DNA of 64,000 bases from Rossellomorea aquimaris (GTDB lineage: Bacteria; Bacillota; Bacilli; Bacillales; Bacillaceae_B): NCBI RefSeq assembly GCF_035590735.1, contig NZ_CP141595.1, positions 3,744,001-3,808,000 of the forward strand. The letters are read 5' to 3'. The position numbers and the translations under genes were made by a program. A model generated the notes under the pieces. That model ran no database searches, had not been told where the DNA came from, and saw nothing but the letters and a program-made list of their open reading frames with translations. Positions 58,396-64,000 of this stretch are shown here, piece after piece; within the stretch, counting starts at the first letter, position 1; every line of letters starts with the position of its first letter.

Positions 58396-58434
58396 TATCT
58401 ATTCTTCCTTTCTTTATGTTATTTTATTAAAGTT

Positions 58435-58495
58435 AGTTACTTTATGTAACTTATATTATTTTAATAACTTAATTTCGTCAAGTAATTAAATTACT
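58435..58495. promoter_or_regulatory. catD promoter and CatR-type palindromes in the divergent region
   Basis: On the minus strand TTGACG (58481-58476), 17 bases, TAATAT (58458-58453) form the catD promoter. Downstream lies AGTTAC-5-GTAACT (58435-58451). Upstream AGTAATT-A-AATTACT (58481-58495), a perfect palindrome, covers the catD -35 edge and the -35 of the divergent promoter. These are the likely operators. Confidence 0.8.
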
Positions 58496-58519
58496 AATAT
58501 AGTGATAATGTGGTATAAT
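58491..58519 (+). promoter_or_regulatory. Promoter of the CatR-like gene
   Basis: TTACTA (58491-58496), a 17-base spacer and TATAAT (58514-58519). The -35 overlaps the AGTAATT-A-AATTACT palindrome, which suggests autoregulation. Confidence 0.7.
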
Positions 58520-58546
58520 AGTGACAAAGAAGGAGGCATTGACAGA

Positions 58547-58861
58547 ATGAATCAGTCAGAAATTTGTCCAAGGTTCGAGAAAGCCATCGGCATCTTAAGT
58601 CAGCGATGGACAGCACTCATCATTTATCAATTGCTTTCCGGTCCACAACGAAACTGCACCATCAAAGACGCAATTGGCATCAGCGGCAGACTTCTTTCGG
58701 AGAGATTAAAAGATCTTGAAGAAGAAGGAATCGTAAAACGAGACGTATACCCGGAAACACCCGTGCGGATTGAATATTCACTAACTAAAAAAGGGTATTC
58801 TTTAGAACCTTTAATGAAAGATATAGAGAAGTGGTCCCAGGAATGGATTGAGAAGGAATGA
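58547..58861 (+). CDS. catR: CatR/YodB-type HxlR family redox regulator
   Basis: A 104-residue MarR/DUF24 (HxlR) repressor. SEICPRFEKAIGILSQRWTALII carries Cys7, the conserved N-terminal sensing cysteine of YodB and CatR. RLLSERLKDLEEEGIVKRDV and ETPVRIEYSLTKKG are the family winged-helix segments. Quinones and diamide modify the cysteine and lift repression. It is divergent from catDE. GGAGG lies ten bases before the ATG at 58547; the frame upstream is unsupported. Confidence 0.9.
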   Translation: MNQSEICPRFEKAIGILSQRWTALIIYQLLSGPQRNCTIKDAIGISGRLLSERLKDLEEEGIVKRDVYPETPVRIEYSLTKKGYSLEPLMKDIEKWSQEWIEKE

Positions 58862-58868
58862 AAACTCG

Positions 58869-59878
58869 TCAGATTGTTGGCGGGTTTTTTTGTTTGTATT
58901 TTCGGGTCGGACTTTCATCGGATGATAGGATGTATTGTGTTCCTTTTTTGGTGCCTGTTGTAGGGAGGTTTAGGGATTGGAGGAGTCTTTTTGCAACATG
59001 AGAGGAATTGATTTTTAAAAATTTTCTTATTTCCGCATTACTTATGGTAGGTCCTATCAAAAGTTCATAGTCCTTAAAGGCTTGGATATGAGCATTAATA
59101 TTTCCACTAATACAATTCATACAAAACCATTTTCCATGTTTTCTCACTAACGGCCGATGATTGCAAGCTTCACATATGACCCCCTTTAACAGCTCTCCTT
59201 CTGTAATGTTATATCGCTCCAAGACAGAGGGATCAGGTTCTTCATGATGTCGTTTTAATGTGCGAATTATTTTTTTCATCTCTTTAGGCGTTACGTTTTC
59301 TTGTCGAATAGAAACCTCTATATACTTCACCTTGTCCAGTAGAGAATGGCGATGGATGACAATTTTATTAAGGGTTTTGTTATCTGGAGAGGTTTTAATG
59401 ATAGTCCGATTGTTGCTCATGACTACGCAAGAGTAGATGGGATGTTGGGTAATCCATGCTTCGATAACCAGCTTATAAGTTGGCTTTCCTGTCTTTTGAA
59501 TTGAATCGTAGGGTCCGGTAAAGCTGATTCAAAACCATCTTTTGTTTGAATAAGCTGATTGAAGATCGGGTCGAAATAAGCAATGCCCGCAAGGTATTTG
59601 ACTTCAATATTGAGGATGAATCTAGTTGAAATGAGCAGGGTGTCTATTTGAAAAAAGCTGTCTTTGTAGGGGATCCTCAGGTCGTGGAGAATGTAGTATT
59701 TTTGGGGGTCTAAAAAGCTTAAAGTGTAATCTAGAGCTGTCTCACCTTTGAATCCAGCCATTCTTTTACCAAGTTCCTCGGATATCATGGGCAGTTTTGG
59801 ATGGTTGAGGGGAAGTCGGCGGAGTAAAGCTTGCAAAATGAGGATAATTCGAGGGATGATTCGTTCTTTTTCGATCAT
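58869..59878 (-). pseudogene. NERD-domain protein with zinc ribbon, frameshifted
   Basis: The N-terminal part (59878-59423) holds the NERD core: MAGFKGETALDYTLSFL, SFFQIDTLLI and ILNIEVKY. It stops with TAG at 59425-59423. The next frame continues (MSNNRTIIKTSPDNKTL, a zinc ribbon CEACNHRPLVRKHGKWFCMNC, then SLNLPTTGTKKGTQYIL). It is a clear paralogue of the NERD gene at 44957-46015, where the matching junction reads HLVVLSNPHTHI. One added base near 59422-59427 would restore A-V-V-M-S-N. It is probably inactive, unless the base is an error. A short 20-bp repeat lies upstream. Confidence 0.85.
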
Positions 59879-59956
59879 TTTATCACTTCAATCAGGTTTT
59901 ATATTACGTGTATTCTCCTTGGACTACAGAAAATCCTGCTTCGAGATGGTAGATAT

Positions 59957-59990
59957 TAATTTTATCAGCGAAATCTCAATTTTATCAGCG
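59957..59990. repeat. Two-unit 20-bp direct repeat upstream of the NERD pseudogene
   Basis: AATTTTATCAGCGAA occurs at 59958 and 59978, exactly 20 bp apart, with TTTATCAGCG at 59961 and 59981. The unit resembles the TTATCAACCG repeat at 14461-14550. Confidence 0.75.
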
Positions 59991-60093
59991 AACTGCCTTT
60001 TCTTCCAGATAACTACACCTCTCACCACCAAAAAAATCATTCCCATTCCCCTCCCACCATAGTATATTTAGAGAAGCGAAATAAATCGACTGC

Positions 60094-60106
60094 GAGGGAC
60101 GGACCT
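60094..60106 (+). repeat. Single arm of the GGGACGGACCT element abutting an MFS start codon
   Basis: GAGGGACGGACCT ends two bases before the ATG at 60109-60111. Its GAGGG is the only Shine-Dalgarno-like sequence available for the MFS gene, so the element seems to have replaced the native leader. Confidence 0.8.
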
Positions 60107-60108
60107 AT

Positions 60109-61311
60109 ATGTGGAAAAATAAAAATGTATGGATATTATTGATAGGTGAATTTATAGCAGGTCTCGGATTGTGGTTAGGGATCATTGGTAATCTGGAGTT
60201 TATGCAGGAAAAGGTGCCTTCCGATTTTCTGAAATCGGTGATTCTCGCTTCAGGGCTGCTCGCCGGGCTTGCTGTTGGACCTTTAGCCGGCAGAATAACG
60301 GATCAGGCGAATAAAAAGACGGTGATGCTCATCTCAGGCTTCACCAGGGCATTGAGTGTTATTTTCATGTTGATTGCGATTAATACCGGCTCGGTGCTAT
60401 GGATGGTCGTCTTCTTAGTGAGCATCCAAATATCTGCCGCTTTCTATTTCCCGGCCCTGCAAGCTGCCATTCCGATGGTGGTGAAGGAGAAGGATCTGCT
60501 TCAAATGAATGGGGTTCATATGAATGTTGCCACGCTCTCAAGGATCCTTGGAACTGCGTTAGCAGGTATCCTATTGGTGGTCATATCCTTAACGATGGTA
60601 TACGTTCTCTCATTGGTGGCGTATCTGGCACTATTTGTGATGACCTGGTTCTTATCAATTGAAGAAAAGGCGACCACCACTCAACTAGGTGAAAAACCAA
60701 AAGGGGCAAGCTTCAAAGAAGTATTTCCCGTCATTAAGGGGCTTCCGATTGTATTTATGACCCTTGTGATGACGTTGATCCCTCTCCTGTTTATTGGTGG
60801 TTTCAACTTAATGGTCATCAACATCAGCGAGCTTCAGGATAGTTCAGCAATTAAAGGTTGGATCTATACCGCCGAAGGAATTGCCTTTATGACAGGTGCT
60901 TTTGCCGTCAAGAAAATGGGTGATATAATGTCACCCTATAAAATATTATTCTTTTTTAGCTTCATCATTGGGATTGCGCAAATGATTCTTTATTTTGCAA
61001 CCAGTCCGTTCTTGTCAGTGCTTGCATTTACAGTGTTTGGATTTGCCGTGGGATGCTTCTTCCCGACTGCTGCCACGATTTTTCAAACACGAATACCGAA
61101 AGAATTTCACGGCCGTTTCTTCTCATTCCGAAATATGCTCGACCGGCTGATTTTCCAGGTTGTGCTCCTTCTCACAGGATTGCTGCTCGATCTCGTTGGA
61201 CTTCAAATCATGACGGTTTTATTCGGATTCCTCTCACTTATGATGACGGGACTGTTCTACACAAGATACCGGCAACTCAAAACGACCACATTTTCGGAAC
61301 AAGCAAGTTGA
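60109..61311 (+). CDS. MFS transporter
   Basis: A 400-residue major facilitator with twelve hydrophobic segments. The loop GPLAGRITDQANKKTVMLISG matches the MFS loop 2-3 motif, and a long charged central loop (EEKATTTQLGEKPKGASFKE) splits two six-helix halves. It looks like the MDR-type proton-driven exporters; the substrate is unknown. The ATG is preceded directly by a repeat element whose GAGGG may serve as a weak RBS with long spacing. A GTG or TTG start further upstream is not evident. Confidence 0.88.
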   Translation: MWKNKNVWILLIGEFIAGLGLWLGIIGNLEFMQEKVPSDFLKSVILASGLLAGLAVGPLAGRITDQANKKTVMLISGFTRALSVIFMLIAINTGSVLWMVVFLVSIQISAAFYFPALQAAIPMVVKEKDLLQMNGVHMNVATLSRILGTALAGILLVVISLTMVYVLSLVAYLALFVMTWFLSIEEKATTTQLGEKPKGASFKEVFPVIKGLPIVFMTLVMTLIPLLFIGGFNLMVINISELQDSSAIKGWIYTAEGIAFMTGAFAVKKMGDIMSPYKILFFFSFIIGIAQMILYFATSPFLSVLAFTVFGFAVGCFFPTAATIFQTRIPKEFHGRFFSFRNMLDRLIFQVVLLLTGLLLDLVGLQIMTVLFGFLSLMMTGLFYTRYRQLKTTTFSEQAS

Positions 61312-61313
61312 TC

Positions 61314-61337
61314 AGCTCACTTTTGTGAGCTTTTTTT
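61314..61337 (+). terminator. Terminator of the MFS gene
   Basis: AGCTCAC (61314-61320) pairs with GTGAGCT (61325-61331) across TTTT, followed by seven T. Confidence 0.93.
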
Positions 61338-61346
61338 GTATAAGAA

Positions 61347-61361
61347 TGAGAATTATTATCA
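61347..61361. promoter_or_regulatory. Fur-box-like site between convergent genes
   Basis: TGAGAATTATTATCA matches TGATAATNATTATCA at 14 of 15 positions. It lies between two convergent terminators with no gene start nearby. Confidence 0.5.
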
Positions 61362-61370
61362 ATACTAATA

Positions 61371-61402
61371 AAAAGAAGACAACCACGCCTATGGTTGCCT
61401 TC
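61371..61402 (-). terminator. Terminator of the DUF1540 gene
   Basis: On the minus strand GGCAACCAT pairs with GTGGTTGTC across AGGC, followed by TTCTTTTT. Confidence 0.82.
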
Positions 61403-61409
61403 TCTTCCA

Positions 61410-61565
61410 TTACATACCTGGATCGAATGTTTTACAATCTGTTTCTTCACTGTTGTGGGCTTTGTTTCCTTTATGACTGACAACGAAAATCTGGTCTGCA
61501 GAGCACTTCTTGCCTTCACGATTATATTTGCAGTTGCTTACTTCACATAATACGTCTTGTGCCAT
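61410..61565 (-). CDS. DUF1540 domain protein
   Basis: A 51-residue protein with the DUF1540 four-cysteine pattern: VLCEVSNCKYNREGKKCSA and ETDCKTF (Cys7, Cys12, Cys21, Cys44). The cysteines should bind a metal such as zinc. The family is common in Bacillus and of unknown function. RBS GGGAGGTG precedes the ATG. The gene is monocistronic. Confidence 0.88.
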   Translation of the reverse strand: MAQDVLCEVSNCKYNREGKKCSADQIFVVSHKGNKAHNSEETDCKTFDPGM

Positions 61566-61706
61566 CTTCAAACACCTCCCTTATTATCTTTAGAGTGTAC
61601 TTTTCCACCCTGTTTCATACCTGGCTTATGGAGATGAATCATCATATATCTGGAGCTTTCACCATATAATCAAAGAGATATGTTTGATGAAGGGAGAATC
61701 TTCAGT

Positions 61707-61982
61707 ATGGAGCAAAGACGTCTGTATCATGTTCAAAATCTTGCATTTGAAATCATGGATCAAATGAATACGGATAACGAATTGAAGAGGACAGATCATT
61801 TAAAGCATGTGATAGATCATCTATCCCGTGCAATTGGAAGTCTTACAGATCCATCAGGGACCTTCTCCATTGATTATGTTGAAGAAAAAATTGCAACCGC
61901 CCATTATATATTGTTTAAAAACGAGAAGAAAGTTGCCCGTATAAATTTTGATAAACAATCAGCATCCGCTTTAATTAAATGA
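61707..61982 (+). CDS. Conserved hypothetical protein
   Basis: A 91-residue protein, MEQRRLYHVQNLAFEIMDQM with a second helix LKRTDHLKHVIDHLSRAIGSL and a C-terminal beta-type ILFKNEKKVARINFD. I do not recognise it. GGGAGA lies nine bases before the ATG at 61707; a start at 61680 has less support. A strong terminator follows at once. Confidence 0.72.
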   Translation: MEQRRLYHVQNLAFEIMDQMNTDNELKRTDHLKHVIDHLSRAIGSLTDPSGTFSIDYVEEKIATAHYILFKNEKKVARINFDKQSASALIK

Positions 61983-61983
61983 A

Positions 61984-62023
61984 GAAGAGGACTTACCGAA
62001 TTATGGTAAGTCCTCTTCTTCTG
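61984..62023. terminator. Bidirectional terminator between convergent genes
   Basis: GAAGAGGACTTACC pairs with GGTAAGTCCTCTTC across GAATTAT. The long perfect stem serves the hypothetical gene and the convergent MFS gene. Confidence 0.85.
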
Positions 62024-62029
62024 TTACAG

Positions 62030-63235
62030 TTACAATTCCAATACGCTAACGTTCTGATTTTCACCATGATTTCCACGTTTGGTCACTATCACTACATGAT
62101 AAACCGCGATCGTTACAAATATCACTCCACTGCAAATGAGATACAAAGCCGAAAATCCAAACTGGGATGAAACGACTCCCAAAACAAATGATCCAACGGC
62201 AATGCCAAGGTCATAAAAAATAAAGAATGTAGCGGTCGCATGCCCTGTTCTCCTCTTAGGGGCAGCTTGAATGGACATGGTTTGAAAACTCGGAAGCAAA
62301 GCACCGTAACCAAGCCCGATAAGCGTTCCTGCAAACAATAATAAAAGGACTGAATGAGTGACACTCAAAAAAATCAAACCGATGGAAAAAATAATAAGGG
62401 ACGGGTAGATGACCGCGTTTGGTCCTGACCTGTCATATAAACGACCTGTATATGGTCGCGATAACAGCATAGCAGCTGCAAAGACGACAAAGAATAAGCT
62501 GACGGATTCGAATAGACCGACCGACTTCGCATAGACGGATATAAACGACATGATCCCGGAGTAAGCAAATGATGTTAAGAATCCTACCAGGGAAATCGGA
62601 ATCGCTTTAATTTCTATCAAGTCCTTAAAAGTTAATCGGCCAGACACTTCCTTCCTGTCCTCTTCCGAAACTTGAATGCCAAATGAACAAAGGAATCCGA
62701 TGACAATTACGAAGGCAAGACCCATAAACAATGCTGAATAAGGGATCCATTGAATAAGTGCTAGCGAAATAAACGGTCCTACTACCACGGCTAAGTTCAT
62801 TGACATGGCAAAATAACCAAGACCTTCCCCTTTCCGGTGGGGAGGGATCATGTCTGCAGCAATCGCAACTAAAACCGTTGTGGCAATACTAAACCATAAG
62901 CCTTGAAAAAAGCGAAGGCCCATTAAAAGATAAAAATCATTCACCCAGTAGTAAATGAATGAGGAAATCCCGAAAAACATGACACTTATGATCAGCGTCT
63001 TTTTCTTCCCCAACAGCTCAATGATTTTTCCCGAGAAGGGCCGAACAATGATGGCCGAAAGTAAAAAAATCGTTGTAGCGAGACCTGCCTCCCCTTCCGT
63101 TCCGTGAAGTTCATCGATCACATAAAGTGGCAGGACGGTTAACAACGAATAGAAAACTAAGAAGATAAAAAAATTATTCACTAATGCCATGAAAAATGGT
63201 CGTGTCCATATAGTTGTTTGATTGGAATGACTCAT
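62030..63235 (-). CDS. MFS transporter controlled by divergent MarR
   Basis: A 401-residue major facilitator with twelve hydrophobic segments and the loop RPFSGKIIELLGKKKTLIIS. The second-half motif RPYTGRLYDRSGPNAVIYPS is a repeat of the same loop. It belongs to the drug or metabolite efflux type. AAGGAG lies six bases before the ATG at 63233-63235; the ATG at 63250 has no site. It is divergent from the MarR gene, and two palindromes lie between them. Confidence 0.9.
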   Translation of the reverse strand: MSHSNQTTIWTRPFFMALVNNFFIFLVFYSLLTVLPLYVIDELHGTEGEAGLATTIFLLSAIIVRPFSGKIIELLGKKKTLIISVMFFGISSFIYYWVNDFYLLMGLRFFQGLWFSIATTVLVAIAADMIPPHRKGEGLGYFAMSMNLAVVVGPFISLALIQWIPYSALFMGLAFVIVIGFLCSFGIQVSEEDRKEVSGRLTFKDLIEIKAIPISLVGFLTSFAYSGIMSFISVYAKSVGLFESVSLFFVVFAAAMLLSRPYTGRLYDRSGPNAVIYPSLIIFSIGLIFLSVTHSVLLLLFAGTLIGLGYGALLPSFQTMSIQAAPKRRTGHATATFFIFYDLGIAVGSFVLGVVSSQFGFSALYLICSGVIFVTIAVYHVVIVTKRGNHGENQNVSVLEL

Positions 63236-63252
63236 AAAATTCTCCTTCATTC

Positions 63253-63318
63253 AATTAGTTGCTATACTAATTATATCTACAACATGTATATTTGTAAATA
63301 TAGTTGTTGTAACAACTA
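63253..63318. promoter_or_regulatory. Two palindromes in the MFS-marR intergenic region
   Basis: AATTAGT-6-ACTAATT (63253-63272) and TAGTTGTT-GT-AACAACTA (63301-63318) are both perfect inverted repeats. Their position between divergent genes suggests operators for the MarR protein, one for each promoter. The two share TAGT/ACTA half-sites. Confidence 0.72.
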
Positions 63319-63406
63319 CTATGAATTACTTTTATCGAACCTCTCAAATCATCCTGAATTTCATGTATGATAAAGAAAAGAAAAAGAATGTAGTAGGTGA
63401 AAAATA

Positions 63407-63841
63407 ATGACGATGTCCCGTGATGAATCCATTGGTTTGTATACGAGCCATACTGTGAAGAATATTATTCGATTCCTTACACTTCATCTGAAGGAATTTG
63501 ATGTGACACCCGAGCAGTGGACGGTGTTGAAGCGATTAGCTGAACAGGATGGAATCAGTCAAAAACAACTGGCCTTGAAATCAGAAAAGGATCAGCCGAC
63601 CCTGACCAGGATATTAGACATATTGGAACGGAAAGAACTGATCTACAAACAGAAAAACACAGAGGACAGAAGATCTTTCCTAATTTTCATCACTGAGAAA
63701 GGCATGACTGCCAAGGATGAACTGTCCCCTTTTATAGAGGGCCTATATGAAGAAACGATTCTTAAAGGTATTTCGGAGGAGAACTTAGAAGTATATAAGA
63801 GCGTACTCTCTCAAATGAATGAGAACATTTCAAGAAAATAA
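63407..63841 (+). CDS. MarR family transcriptional regulator
   Basis: A 144-residue MarR regulator. The winged helix has DGISQKQLALKSEKDQPTLTRILDILERKELIYKQ and the wing ENTEDRRSFLIFITEKG. There is no N-terminal cysteine of the OhrR type, so it likely senses a ligand. It is divergent from an MFS exporter, the usual layout for drug-responsive MarR repressors. RBS TAGGTGA precedes the ATG. Confidence 0.92.
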   Translation: MTMSRDESIGLYTSHTVKNIIRFLTLHLKEFDVTPEQWTVLKRLAEQDGISQKQLALKSEKDQPTLTRILDILERKELIYKQKNTEDRRSFLIFITEKGMTAKDELSPFIEGLYEETILKGISEENLEVYKSVLSQMNENISRK

Positions 63842-63868
63842 CAACCAACACATAATAGGAGTGTAACC

Positions 63869-64000
63869 ATGAAAAAAATACCGATAGCCCTGCAAATGTA
63901 TACTTTACGAGACGAAACGGAAAAGGATTTCACAGGGACACTTCAACAAGTCGCCGGGTTGGGATATGAGGGGGTCGAGCTTGCCGGGTACGGGGGGTTA
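63869..64000 (+). CDS. Sugar phosphate isomerase/epimerase family protein, partial
   Basis: The first 44 residues, MKKIPIALQMYTLRDETEKD then a QVAGLGYEGVELAGYGG segment, are typical of AP endonuclease 2-like TIM-barrel isomerases/epimerases (IolE/IolI-like). The gene runs off the window end. RBS TAGGAGTG precedes the ATG, 27 bases after the marR stop. Confidence 0.85.
   Translation, partial: MKKIPIALQMYTLRDETEKDFTGTLQQVAGLGYEGVELAGYGGL

Noticed and set aside
1..64000. Prophage, integrase, attachment site, tRNA or rRNA genes
   Set aside because: No integrase, tRNA cloverleaf or rRNA sequence was seen on either strand; the accessory patches are small and without mobility genes.

Overview
The window reads as chromosome of an endospore-forming, low-to-moderate-GC member of the Bacillaceae. 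The evidence is the AAGGAGG-type ribosome binding sites, spore coat genes, a spore germination receptor operon, an H-type small acid-soluble spore protein, and a long block that follows the Bacillus subtilis yus gene order. A Rossellomorea-like marine or soil Bacillus is my guess, not something I can prove. No rRNA, tRNA, CRISPR array or intact insertion sequence was seen.

Layout. 1-0.9 kb: a small gene and a degenerate repeat fragment. 0.9-8.3 kb: AhpD-like protein, the methionine ABC transporter metNIQ under a SAM riboswitch, then yusD, yusE, yusF, yusG, gcvH and yusI, followed by an SDR-ArsR operon with its own large palindromic operator. 8.4-14.4 kb: the fatty acid beta-oxidation operon fadN-fadA-fadE behind a FadR box, then yuzL. 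14.4-20 kb: a 20-bp-period repeat tract, YczE-like protein, K+/H+ antiporter, GNAT, proline dehydrogenase, two CotF-like coat genes. 19.7-24.9 kb: a Fur-controlled siderophore uptake locus, comprising a binding protein divergent from two permeases, an ATPase, a FhuF-like ferric reductase and a DUF2573 protein. 25-28.8 kb: a complete GerA-type germination receptor operon. 28.8-31.7 kb: Gfo/Idh/MocA oxidoreductase, thioredoxin, lipase. 32-36.4 kb: a zinc-starvation cluster with three Zur boxes (COG0523 GTPase, a frameshifted FAD oxidoreductase, YcgQ and YcgR). 36.5-43.6 kb: small spore-type proteins, alkaline phosphatase behind PhoP repeats, DDAH-like hydrolase, acyl-CoA synthetase, DEAD-box helicase. 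43.7-46.3 kb: an accessory patch with two 21-bp-period repeat tracts, a NERD-domain protein and a frameshifted small membrane protein. 46.3-50 kb: OhrR/Ohr, VOC protein, FAD oxidoreductase. 49.4-53.5 kb: a tightly coupled operon DM13 protein, response regulator, histidine kinase, membrane-anchored MsrAB, Crp/Fnr regulator. 53.6-58.9 kb: MBL hydrolase, a repetitive protein, a Gly/Tyr-rich protein, a luciferase-like flavoprotein, and catDE with divergent CatR. 58.9-64 kb: a second, frameshifted NERD gene, two MFS transporters, a DUF1540 protein, a MarR regulator and the start of a sugar-phosphate isomerase.

Themes. Many operons carry a recognisable control site: SAM riboswitch, FadR, Fur, Zur, PhoP, OhrR and CatR-like palindromes. 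Three sequence signals are not explained by ordinary genes. (1) A family of short degenerate tandem repeats with an almost exact 20- or 21-bp period occurs at four intergenic places; two of these lie just upstream of the two NERD-domain genes. (2) A dispersed GGGACGGACCT element occurs eight times, either as a self-complementary pair forming a hairpin or as a single arm. (3) Three genes carry single-nucleotide frameshifts.
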